This document shows, in pieces, positions 35,834 through 45,300 of a DNA stretch of 64,000 bases (position 1 is its first letter; each line of letters begins with the position of its first letter). Where the stretch lies: positions 186,001-250,000 of the forward strand of contig NZ_CANMPQ010000001.1 of the NCBI RefSeq assembly GCF_947499695.1, written 5' to 3'. The position numbers were made by a program, and so were the translations under genes. The DNA comes from an uncultured Allomuricauda sp. (GTDB lineage: Bacteria > Bacteroidota > Bacteroidia > Flavobacteriales > Flavobacteriaceae). The notes under the pieces are model-generated. The model was not told where the DNA came from, did no database searches, and saw nothing but the letters and a program-made list of their open reading frames with translations.

Positions 35834-36255
35834 TCTTTAATAATTTGTTTGGGGTTGCCATTTTCATCCACTTCCCAAACATTGAACACCCCGTCTCCAT
35901 CAAAATCGGTGATGGCTTCTGCTCGTGCTTTGAAGGTGGCATTATCGGCACTCAGAATTTCATATACATAATTGGCAGTTCCATTTTCTTTAACAGTTCT
36001 GGGCGGTTCAAAATCCAACTCTCCTATGACATTGGAATACTTACTGTGCATATACCTATAGGTGGTCTGCGCATTGTAAATAGCCTTTAATTGAACCTGT
36101 GCTTCCACACTTTTGGCCTTCGAGATTAAAGGCATTAAGTTAGGAAGAGCAAGCAATAATAGGATGCCTATGATGGCCAGCACAATCAAGGTTTCTTGCA
36201 AATTGATAGCTAGGATTTTTACTTGCAATATGTGAGGGGAAGAGGTTTTTTTCAT
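35830..36255 (-). CDS. Major pseudopilin-like protein (GspG/PilA type)
   Basis: A 141-residue type IV pilin-like protein. A 16-residue basic leader ends in Ala16, followed by INLQETLIVLAIIGILLLLALP; the Glu at +5 of the mature protein is conserved, and the hydrophobic helix and following amphipathic part are typical. The C-terminal domain ends in DFDGDGVFNVWEVD, a calcium-binding-type loop, and calcium is known to stabilise GspG pseudopilins. The residue before the predicted cut is Ala rather than the usual Gly. It is the first gene of the minus-strand half operon. Confidence 0.85.
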   Translation of the reverse strand: MKKTSSPHILQVKILAINLQETLIVLAIIGILLLLALPNLMPLISKAKSVEAQVQLKAIYNAQTTYRYMHSKYSNVIGELDFEPPRTVKENGTANYVYEILSADNATFKARAEAITDFDGDGVFNVWEVDENGNPKQIIKD

Positions 36256-36820
36256 GAGACCGGTATTGGGATAAGGTGCTTAAGCCTTAAAAAAAGTATT
36301 TATTCGAATCCTACTCGAAATGTAATTTTTTTCTGCTAATTATCTATGGAATATTCTATAAATATTTTCAGATTAACAATTCAAAAAGTTATCAACAAGG
36401 TGTTTTAGATATTAAAGTTTTAGTATTCAATATGTTATATAGATTAATCCGAATTAGTTGTTTTCAAAATTATATTTTATTCACAAAATGATTAGAAAAA
36501 GTTTAAAATTAAAAAGTAAATTTCTTACAGAAATTGAAATTTTCACCTAATCATAGTTTCAACACAATGTCAACAACCTCGATCAAAAAATCCACTCGGC
36601 CATCTATTTTCTATAAAGCTTCAATCCAAAACTTTCTTAACAATTGGTGTCTCGGATTAGGACCGGGATAATCGCAGTACTAGTTTATCACTTTGTCAGT
36701 GTAAAAAGAAGCCGTTACCTATGAAATTTGAGTCAATTTATAAATCGACCAAAAAAAAGATTGCCTTTTTTCAAGTTGCCTACAAAATCTTGTAAAATTA
36801 CTTACAGCAAAGATATTAGC
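36256..36820. other. Divergent intergenic region between the T2SS-like operon and the fibre island
   Basis: About 565 very A/T-rich bases. The minus strand must hold the promoter of the GspG-O-E-D-L-M operon and the plus strand that of the fibre genes, but I find no full TTTG/TAnnTTTG pair. A short frame at 36567-36671 encodes 34 residues (starts MSTTSIKKSTRPSIFYK). Its N-terminus resembles that of the first fibre protein (MTSTKFNNPSDTSFFKK), so it may be a remnant of another paralogue or a leader. Confidence 0.4.
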
Positions 36821-38464
36821 ATGACCTCAACCAAATTCAATAATCCCTCAGACACCTCATTTTTTAAAAAACCGGAACTATTTAAAATAACTAAAATGGG
36901 AAATGTGGCTTCGTTCGTCATTATATGGACTATGTTTTTTGTTGTCAATTTTTCAAATGCGCAAGAAATTCATACCCAGGCCAACGCAGCAAGCATAGAC
37001 AATGAAAGCAATAGCATCACAGGTTGGGGAGGAAATTTATTGACTACATCTGAATCAAATGATTTTTATTCCGGTAGCCATAGTATAAAATTTGAGGCAC
37101 CCACTAATGGCTGGTATCGCGGTGAATACATTTTTTCAACCACACCCGGAGAGCAATATGAAATATCGATTTATGCTAAAAGCTCAAGTTCCACGGGTCC
37201 TGGCTTTTATTGGGATGGATTCAACGAGACTAGTTCTATTAGTATTGGAACAAATTGGACTGAATACACCACAATTCGAACAGCAAGCGGAACAAGTGGA
37301 ACAATTTGGGTCTATACTGGTGTCCCTGCGGTAACCGGAAACTCAGTACTAATAGATCACGTTTCAATAACACCTCTGAACAACTTAGCACTTAACAAGC
37401 CTACCATGCAGTCCAGTGTTTATGGTGGCCTTACTAGTGATTTAGCTGTTGATGGGAATACCAACGGAGACTTTCATACCCATACTCAAGAAGATTTAAA
37501 TCCATTTTGGCGTGTGGATCTCCAAAACCCTTACAATATTGGAGACGTTAGGATTTTCAACAGAAGTAGTTCCAGCCAATCTGTTTTAGATAGGCTGGTA
37601 GGCTTTAAACTCTACATTGGAAATACTGATAGCACCAATCCCAATGATTATATGGAAATCATGACCCTTGATGGTTCGTTAGAACAATCTTCCGGAAATA
37701 CTGGGACTACCGGAAGATATGTTATGATTTATGGGGCAGGTTTAAATGAATTTCTCTCACTTGCGGAAGTCCAGGTATATGAGAGTGGTGGTCCAGATAC
37801 TCAATCTCCTATCTCCCCAAACCTTTCAAGTACAGGCCAGACCGATACCACTGCCGATCTTTCCTGGAGCAGTGCAACGGACAATATTGGCGTAACGGGC
37901 TATAAGATTTTCAAGGATGGAATCGTTGAAACCACCTTAGCCAATGTAAGCACGTATCAAGTGATCGGACTTACCGCGAGCACTGCATATAGTTTTACTG
38001 TATCAGCATTAGATGCGGCCGGAAACGAGAGCCCTGTCAGCAATGCGGTTTCCATTACCACAGATGCAAGTTCAGGTGGAGGTGGAGGTGGTTCCTCGGT
38101 GTGGACAGAGGCCAACTCCGTGGCCAGTTATAGTGGAGATGTTGCAGTTGGTACAGCAAGCGTCCCGACCGGATACAAAATGGCCATCGATGGCAAACTT
38201 ATCACGGAAGAGGTCAAGGTACAGCTCAGTGGCAACTGGCCGGATTATGTCTTTAAGGAAGACTATGCCCTGCCCACTTTAGAAGAAATCCAAAAATACA
38301 TTAAGGAAAAAGGGCATTTGCCCAATATCCCATCTACCGAAGAGGTAAAAGACCATGGAATGGAACTTGGGGAGATGAATAGGCTACTCTTGGAGAAGAT
38401 TGAGGAGTTGACACTGTACATCTTACAACTTAAAGAAGAAATCAATTTGCTAAAGAATAAATAA
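36821..38464 (+). CDS. Secreted fibre-like protein 1: CBM-like, discoidin-like and FN3 domains with tail-fibre-type C-terminus
   Basis: About 547 residues. A hydrophobic signal segment ends NFSNAQ. It is followed by a carbohydrate-binding-module-like beta domain, a discoidin/F5-8C-like domain (NLALNKPTMQSSVYGG ... AVDGNTNGDF), one FN3 domain (SPNLSSTGQTDTTADLSWSS onward) and a Gly/Ser linker. The ~115-residue C-terminus carries GNWPDYVFKEDY, EKGHLPNIPS and ELGEMNRLLLEKIEELT, ending in a coiled coil. That tail is shared by the next three genes and resembles phage tail-fibre-type trimerising ends common in Bacteroidota. No T9SS sorting domain is present. The start is uncertain: 36821 chosen; 36728 and 36896 are open. 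Confidence 0.75.
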   Translation: MTSTKFNNPSDTSFFKKPELFKITKMGNVASFVIIWTMFFVVNFSNAQEIHTQANAASIDNESNSITGWGGNLLTTSESNDFYSGSHSIKFEAPTNGWYRGEYIFSTTPGEQYEISIYAKSSSSTGPGFYWDGFNETSSISIGTNWTEYTTIRTASGTSGTIWVYTGVPAVTGNSVLIDHVSITPLNNLALNKPTMQSSVYGGLTSDLAVDGNTNGDFHTHTQEDLNPFWRVDLQNPYNIGDVRIFNRSSSSQSVLDRLVGFKLYIGNTDSTNPNDYMEIMTLDGSLEQSSGNTGTTGRYVMIYGAGLNEFLSLAEVQVYESGGPDTQSPISPNLSSTGQTDTTADLSWSSATDNIGVTGYKIFKDGIVETTLANVSTYQVIGLTASTAYSFTVSALDAAGNESPVSNAVSITTDASSGGGGGGSSVWTEANSVASYSGDVAVGTASVPTGYKMAIDGKLITEEVKVQLSGNWPDYVFKEDYALPTLEEIQKYIKEKGHLPNIPSTEEVKDHGMELGEMNRLLLEKIEELTLYILQLKEEINLLKNK

Positions 38465-38466
38465 TT

Positions 38467-39936
38467 ATGAGAAAAAATCTATCACTTCCCACCCTTATCA
38501 TATTGGTTTTTTGGGCAGGCAATAGTATAGCCCAATGCCCTGATCAATTAACAAACCAAAGTACCTCAATCACCCTGTCACCTGGCTATCCACGGTCTGG
38601 CACCAATGCAACGGGCGTACAAATTGGGGCTTCATGCGGGCTTAACATAGTTGGCGACTTAGGTGCAACATGGGCGAGGTATGAAATTCCCATAAATGTT
38701 GCTGATAATGGACTTGTTTCAGGAGATCAAATTGAAATTTCGATGGATGTCACCAATGCTACCGCAAATTTTATCTATGATGTGAGAAACGGTAGTACTA
38801 CTTTGGACTCGTCCGCTTTGCCCGTATTGGGTAGAATAATAACAGTGCCCTCGGGCGCCACTACCTTGCTCATTCGGTTGTTCACCAATAATAACCAAAG
38901 TGATGTCAGTGGTTCGTTCGATATTAGTAACCTAAACGTCGCTAAAGTGGGAGCAGGAAACAATGACACCCAAGCCCCAACAACCCCCAACCTAACTGCC
39001 ACAGGGCAAACCGATACCACCATTGACCTTTCCTGGAGCGGAGCTACTGATAATGTTGGGGTTACCAATTACAAAGTATACAAGGACAATGCATTGGAGG
39101 CTACAGTCGGGAATATTACAACCTATCAAATGACCGGACTTACTTCAGAAACAAGCTATGCTTTTGCGGTCAGGGCCTTGGATGCAGCGGGTAATCAAAG
39201 TACGGCAAGTAATATCACGGCAAGTACCATGAATTCTTCCGACACCCAAGCTCCTAGTGCTCCAACCCTTTCAAATTCTGGTAGTTCTGATGCAACAGTT
39301 GACCTCTCTTGGAGCGGTGCTGCTGATAATGTTGGTGTCACAGGATATAAGATTTTCAAGGATGGAACACTGGAAGCCACTCTGGGCAACGTTAGCACCT
39401 ATACAGCAATAGGGCTTACTGCAAACACTGCCTACAGCTTTACAGCAACAGCTCTGGATGCTACTGGGAACGAAAGTCTGGCAAGTAATAGTGTTTCAGT
39501 GACCACGAATGCAAGTCCAGGAGGGGGAAGCTCCGGAGATTCTGTTTGGTCGGAATCAAATTCAGTTGCTAGTTATACAGGTGATGTGGCCATAGGGACA
39601 AGTTCAGTTCCCTCCGGGTATAAATTGGCGGTTGATGGAAACATCCGTACCCGCAAAATTCGAGTGGACCAAGATACTTGGCCAGATTATGTGTTCAAGA
39701 AAGGGTATGAACTGCCTAGTCTTGAGGAAATCCACAAACATATCAAAGAAAAAGGGCATCTGCCCAATATCCCATCCGCTACAGAAGTAAAAGCCAATGG
39801 GATTGAGCTTGGTGAGATGAATAAACTGCTTTTGGAAAAGATAGAACAGATAATGCTACATATGATTGAACAAAAGAACCAGATAGAAAATCTGCAAAAA
39901 CAAATAATTGCAATACAAAAAATTAGAAATAACTGA
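38467..39936 (+). CDS. Secreted fibre-like protein 2: two FN3 domains and tail-fibre-type C-terminus
   Basis: 489 residues with a clear signal peptide ending NSIAQ. A unique N-terminal beta domain (~130 residues) is followed by two FN3 domains, each starting around TPNLTATGQTDTTIDLSWSG or APTLSNSGSSDATVDLSWSG, then a Gly/Ser linker and the shared C-terminal domain (TWPDYVFKKGYELPSLEE, KEKGHLPNIPS, ELGEMNKLLLEKIEQIM). The first strand of the tail domain differs (RTRKIRVDQD in place of ITEEVKVQLSGN), so it is the most diverged copy. It lies 2 bases after fibre protein 1, surely in one operon. It is probably an oligomeric surface fibre. Confidence 0.75.
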   Translation: MRKNLSLPTLIILVFWAGNSIAQCPDQLTNQSTSITLSPGYPRSGTNATGVQIGASCGLNIVGDLGATWARYEIPINVADNGLVSGDQIEISMDVTNATANFIYDVRNGSTTLDSSALPVLGRIITVPSGATTLLIRLFTNNNQSDVSGSFDISNLNVAKVGAGNNDTQAPTTPNLTATGQTDTTIDLSWSGATDNVGVTNYKVYKDNALEATVGNITTYQMTGLTSETSYAFAVRALDAAGNQSTASNITASTMNSSDTQAPSAPTLSNSGSSDATVDLSWSGAADNVGVTGYKIFKDGTLEATLGNVSTYTAIGLTANTAYSFTATALDATGNESLASNSVSVTTNASPGGGSSGDSVWSESNSVASYTGDVAIGTSSVPSGYKLAVDGNIRTRKIRVDQDTWPDYVFKKGYELPSLEEIHKHIKEKGHLPNIPSATEVKANGIELGEMNKLLLEKIEQIMLHMIEQKNQIENLQKQIIAIQKIRNN

Positions 39937-39947
39937 AATTCTTAAAC

Positions 39948-41177
39948 ATGAAAACGATCTTTTCAATTGGCTTTGCATTGATTCTGATTTTTGCAAGCAC
40001 CTCTATCAGTGCACAAGACTTACATACTCATGGCAATGCGGTAAGTGTTGGGAATGAAGAGAATTCGACCTCAGGCTGGTCTGGAAACGCAGTCTTGACA
40101 ACAGATACCTCTGACCCGCATCATGGCGCTTATGCTATGAAAGTAGTATCAACAGGTACTGGCAGTACCAGCAGGAGAGCAGAGTATACGTACACCGCCT
40201 CTATAGGTGAAACCTATGACATTAGTATCTGGGCCAAAACGGGTGTGCAAACTTCTGACCCGGCTTTCGCCTCTTGGACTGGGGTTACGGGTTTTACCAA
40301 TCCTACGTTAATATCTACCAATGGAGCATGGGCTGAATATACATTTACAGTTACAGCTACTTCGACTTCTCCTTTGATTCTTATCTATACGGGCTCCAGC
40401 GGAGGAGGTTCCGTAGGTGACGAGCTTTATATCGACAGAGTATCCATAACATCACAAGGTTCTGCGGATACCCAGTCCCCATCAACACCGACCAACCTAT
40501 CAAGTTCTGGAAACTCAGATACGACGGTGGACCTTTCTTGGAATGCCGCTACGGATAATGTTGGGGTAACGGGATACAATGTGTATCAAGATGGTACCTC
40601 AGTTGCTACCAATATAAGTTCAACCTCCCATCAAGTTACCGGACTTACGTCAAGCACTACCTACAATTTTACCGTTACAGCTCTTGATGCTGCGGGCAAC
40701 CAGAGTATTGCAAGTAATGCTGTGTCTGTAACTACGGATGCAAGCTCTGGAGGAGGCTCGGGAAGTTCCGTATGGTCGGAATCAAATTCCGTGGCCAGTT
40801 ATACTGGGGATGTGGCCATAGGAACCAGTTCAGTTCCCACAGGCTATAAAATGGCTGTGGATGGTAAACTTATTACAGAGGAGGTTAAGGTACAGCTTAG
40901 TGGTAATTGGCCCGATTATGTCTTCAAGGAGGGGTACGATTTGCCCACATTAGAGGAAATCCAGAAACATATCAAAGAAAAAGGGCACCTGCCCAATATT
41001 CCATTAGCAGAAGAAGTGGAGACCAATGGGATTGAGCTTGGAGAGATGAACAGATTGCTTTTGGAGAAGATAGAAGAACTTACACTGTATGTGATACAAC
41101 TAGAGAATCAACAGAAGAACGTAAAAATCTTGGAAGAAAGATTAAATCTATTAGAAAAACAATTAAACAAGAAATGA
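39948..41177 (+). CDS. Secreted fibre-like protein 3: CBM-like and FN3 domains with tail-fibre-type C-terminus
   Basis: 409 residues. The signal peptide ends SISAQ. A carbohydrate-binding-module-like N-terminal domain (EENSTSGWSGNAVLTTD ... YIDRVSITSQ) resembles that of fibre protein 1. One FN3 domain, a Gly/Ser linker and the shared C-terminal domain (GNWPDYVFKEGYDLPTLEE, EKGHLPNIPL, coiled coil to the end) follow. Its stop overlaps the start of the next paralogue by 4 bases. Function is inferred as a surface adhesin or fibre. Confidence 0.75.
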   Translation: MKTIFSIGFALILIFASTSISAQDLHTHGNAVSVGNEENSTSGWSGNAVLTTDTSDPHHGAYAMKVVSTGTGSTSRRAEYTYTASIGETYDISIWAKTGVQTSDPAFASWTGVTGFTNPTLISTNGAWAEYTFTVTATSTSPLILIYTGSSGGGSVGDELYIDRVSITSQGSADTQSPSTPTNLSSSGNSDTTVDLSWNAATDNVGVTGYNVYQDGTSVATNISSTSHQVTGLTSSTTYNFTVTALDAAGNQSIASNAVSVTTDASSGGGSGSSVWSESNSVASYTGDVAIGTSSVPTGYKMAVDGKLITEEVKVQLSGNWPDYVFKEGYDLPTLEEIQKHIKEKGHLPNIPLAEEVETNGIELGEMNRLLLEKIEELTLYVIQLENQQKNVKILEERLNLLEKQLNKK

Positions 41178-42370
41178 AGACATTACAGCGAATAACAATA
41201 ATGGCAATTTGCTTAATGAGCTTGTCCTTAGCTCATTCGCAAGAACTTTACACGGAATCTTCGGCTATATCAACCGTAAGTGAAAGCAATAATTTAGGAA
41301 GTGTATCATCCTTTAGTGGCACTCCAACAATATCGGTTTCTAACGAATCGGATACCGGTTCGCATTCCGTTTTACTGACAAACACGAATAACAATGCCTA
41401 TGGAAGGTATCGGCTTCAAGTTGCTGTTACCAGTGGAGAGCAAATTCGGGTTATTATCAAATTCAAAACTGAAAATGAAGCTGGGACGGATTATGGAAAC
41501 GGGTTTGTATGGATAGAAGAAGGAATACCTACAAATACATGGGCGCCATCCTCTCAAACGGGTTGGCAAGTATTTGATGAAGTCGTGACACCCAATGCAA
41601 ATACCATCGGTATAACTTTTGGACCTACACAATCAGCAACATCAGTGGATAAAATTTGGGTGGATGAGGTATCAGTCACCACCATCTCGGGTGGTGACAC
41701 CCAACCCCCATCAACTCCGACCCTTTCAAGCTCTGCAAATACTGATACCACTGCTGATCTGTCCTGGAGCGGTGCCACCGACAATATCGGTGTAACTGGA
41801 TATAAGATTTTCAAAGATGGAGCTTTGGAAACCACTCTGGGGAATGTGAATACGTACCAAGTGACAGGGCTTACGGCCAGCACCGCATACAACTTCACAG
41901 CAACCGCCTTGGATGCTGCAGGAAACGAGAGTGCTGCTAGCAATTCGGTTTCTGTAACAACTGATTCCAGCTCTGGAGGTGGAAGCTCCGGAGGTTCCGT
42001 TTGGTCGGAATCGAATTCCGTTGCCAGTTATACTGGTGATGTGGCCATTGGGACCAGTTCGGTTCCCACAGGATATAAAATGGCCATCGATGGCAAACTA
42101 ATAACTGAAGAAGTAAAGGTGCAGCTGAGCGGTAATTGGCCAGACTATGTCTTTAAAGAAGACTATGATTTGCCCACTTTGGAGGAGATTCAAAAACACA
42201 TCAAGGAAAAGGGACACTTGCCCAATATACCATCTGCTAAAGAGGTCAAAGTCAATGGGATTGAACTTGGAGAGATGAACAAACTGCTCTTGGAGAAGAT
42301 AGAACAAATGATGCTTTTAATGATTCAGCAGGAAAAAAGAATACAACTTTTAGAGAACCAAAAGAAATAA
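41174..42370 (+). CDS. Secreted fibre-like protein 4: CBM-like and FN3 domains with tail-fibre-type C-terminus
   Basis: 398 residues. The signal peptide ends AHSQ. An N-terminal carbohydrate-binding-like beta domain (SVSSFSGTPTISVSNE ... WVDEVSVTT) is followed by one FN3 domain, a Gly/Ser linker and the shared tail domain (GNWPDYVFKEDYDLPTLEE, KEKGHLPNIPS, ELGEMNKLLLEKIEQMM). The tail is nearly the same as in fibre proteins 1 and 3, while the N-terminal domain differs, a pattern expected of paralogues that exchange tips. It lies 4 bases before the YD-repeat gene, so the fibres and RHS proteins probably share a transcript. Confidence 0.75.
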   Translation: MKTLQRITIMAICLMSLSLAHSQELYTESSAISTVSESNNLGSVSSFSGTPTISVSNESDTGSHSVLLTNTNNNAYGRYRLQVAVTSGEQIRVIIKFKTENEAGTDYGNGFVWIEEGIPTNTWAPSSQTGWQVFDEVVTPNANTIGITFGPTQSATSVDKIWVDEVSVTTISGGDTQPPSTPTLSSSANTDTTADLSWSGATDNIGVTGYKIFKDGALETTLGNVNTYQVTGLTASTAYNFTATALDAAGNESAASNSVSVTTDSSSGGGSSGGSVWSESNSVASYTGDVAIGTSSVPTGYKMAIDGKLITEEVKVQLSGNWPDYVFKEDYDLPTLEEIQKHIKEKGHLPNIPSAKEVKVNGIELGEMNKLLLEKIEQMMLLMIQQEKRIQLLENQKK

Positions 42371-42374
42371 CCTT

Positions 42375-45300
42375 ATGAAACTAAGATATATAGTAATATT
42401 TTCCCTTTGTGCCTGTTGGCTGAGTGCACAACAAACACCTGACGGACAATTATTTGAAGGAGCTGCTCCGATCATAGCTCCTCAATCTCCTGAAGCTGCA
42501 ACCTTTGCACGATATGGAAGTATCCCGCTTACTTCTGCGTCTGGGCAAATGAGCTATTCCATTCCTTTTCACAATATTTCAGTAGATGGAAATAGCTGGC
42601 CTGTGGCGCTAAACTATAACTATGGAGGCCTGATTCTTGAAGGAAAGCCTTCCTTAATGGGATTAGGTTGGTCTGTTTCTGGCGGTGGTTCAGTTGTAAG
42701 AGAAGTAAGAGGACTACCAGATGAACATAGATTTGGTTACTTCAGTGACATAGGAGCGGTTGGTACCAAAACCGTACAAGATGTAATAAATGACTATATA
42801 ACCGGTGGTATTGACAACGTTTCTCTTTCTACTATACGAAGGTTTACTGGGCATAGTGACTATGACCCCTTGGATGGAGAAGCGGACAAATACACTGTTA
42901 GTGTTGGAGGGATTCATTTTTCCTTTAAGCTGGGCTTGGACGCTCAAGCTGGTGTTAACAATGACGTGGAACCGGTGTATTTATCGCAGCATGGGCATAA
43001 GGTTAGGATTATTTGGAGCGACCTTAGAAATGGTTATGCCGATAGTGGAAACTTTGAAATAGATGCTATTGAGGTGACTGATACTAATGGTATAAAGTAT
43101 TATTTTTCTAATTATGAATGGACCATTCCAAATGGATTCGAGGAATTCTATCTGCATACAAGGACTTCTTGGAACCTTACTTATATTGAATATTTGAATG
43201 GCCAACAAATAAATTTCTCGTATGCCGACCATACTTTCGATGATTTCAATTTTACCGCTGCTGGAGCAGCGATATATGCTGAAGTGGATGCTTCGCATTC
43301 CAATGGATTAATATATTCAAATCCGAATTACAATGATGCAACTATTAAATCCGAGATTCATCGGAAGATATTGACCGGCATTGATTTTCCGAAAGGGAGC
43401 ATTGATCTGCTTACAGCAGATAGGAACGAAACGCTTAGCAGCAATATCAACATACCTGAAAGAAAAGTATACACTAGTATAGAGTTGCGCAATAAACAAT
43501 CTGGTAACAATTTGGTACAATGGTTTGATTTTACCCATCAGGGCAATCGAGATCTATTAACACAGATTAATAGGAACGGGGAACATCATTACTCATTTGA
43601 ATATTACCAGGATAGTACAATCCCAGATTTTATTGATGAAGAGACTGATAGAGCATATGATCAAGACAAATGGAAATTCTACAATGGTGCAGGTAATACT
43701 GCTGCCTTAAATATTCCCAATAGTATCCACACCGCAAACAAAACTCCTAATTTCTCAAAAGGTAGATTGGGGGCACTTAAAACCATTACATATCCAACCA
43801 AAGGGAATACCACGGTTAAATATCAGCAAAACCAAATAAAGACGGATTTGGTACTGGATTCCGAATATTATAACAACTTGCCTGCTAGTAAGGCTTTGGC
43901 GGTAAACTATGACGGATCGAACTTTCAATACGACCAAAATGGAGATCGTATTGTTTCGGTTACCCATACTTTTAATTATCCAACCTTAGTATCCATATCC
44001 CACAGTCTTCAGGGAGAACGCTACGGAAACCACCTGTTCTTCAAAATCTATAGAACAGATGGCGCCACAGCAAATGGATATCCTCTAATTACAACCCCAT
44101 CATATCTTTCACAATATTATCAGGAAGCACCCTACTTGAGGGAGCAGATACAGCAGCTTAACCTTTCAAATAATTTTGAGTTTCCGTTGATGTCACCACA
44201 ACTTTCCTATGAATTTGGCCCAGATGATGGTGCTCCAGGATATGTTTCTGAATCATTCAATAGCAATGGAAAACTGGTTATCATGCCAGGAGAGTACAAA
44301 TTTGAGATTATCAGTAGCGCTGCAGTACCGAATTCCTCGGCAACAGGACTGATTAGCGTACAACTATATGGTGAATTTAATCAACCACCACCACAATTTG
44401 CCAATAAGAATGTTGGGGGTTTACGGGTATCCGAAATTGTCGACTGCCCTGATAACTCCGTGAATAATTGTATTACCAGGAGGTTTGATTACAATGACGA
44501 TGATAGCTTTTCAACCGGTACACTTTATGCCGTACCCTTGGACAAAGTCATACACTCTTGGCAGCAAAAACTTATTGACGGGAATACTTATTACAAAGAG
44601 ATTCATGCATACATTTCTGAACCTTTTAGCGTTGCCAACGCTTCCTATGGCACCCCTGTGTTTTATAGTTCAATCAAAGAAAGTCGGGTTAACGATGGTT
44701 TAGAAGAAATTGGTTTTGAAGAACGCAGTTATTCCTTTCCCAAGGAAAATACCAATTTCAGTTTTCCAAAAAGACCTATTGGACAGGATTTGGATAAATC
44801 ACTAATGGAAGAATCCCAAGTATTTGAAACTGGAAAAATACTGCCAGTTCAAAAAAGTGAGACAAACTACCAAATGGTGCGTCATGTCTTGGACATATCA
44901 AATAACCAGGACTCTAACCCCAATCATCCATGGAGTTTTATAGTAACGAAAAAGCAGAATTTGGTAGTAGATTTTACTGCACATCAATATAATTTTCATC
45001 CAACACCTGGCAGTGCCGATGAAGTTGCGGTTAAAGACCTTTACGGTTTTTACCCCTACAAAGAAGTGGACAATTGGGATAAGGTAATTCAAACACGAAG
45101 TACCATTGACGACATAGAGACTGTTGTTGATTTCGGACACAATGAATTTCAGATTGTAAATGAGCAGCAAGTCACCGATAGTCGGGGAAATATATCTAAA
45201 AGAGAAATTTTCTATTCCAGTGATTTTCAATCCGACCCCATTTATGGCGCTATGTACAACAGTAACCAAATTGGCCAACCGGTTTTGGTAATGAATTATT

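Noticed and set aside
29988..36255. True twitching type IV pilus
   Set aside because: No PilT-like retraction ATPase and no major pilin array in the window; the set fits a T2SS-like pseudopilus at least as well. The distinction cannot be settled here, so I use T2SS/T4P-like.
36821..42370. Prophage tail-fibre cluster
   Set aside because: The tails resemble tail fibres, but all four proteins have Sec signal peptides and no other phage gene is present.
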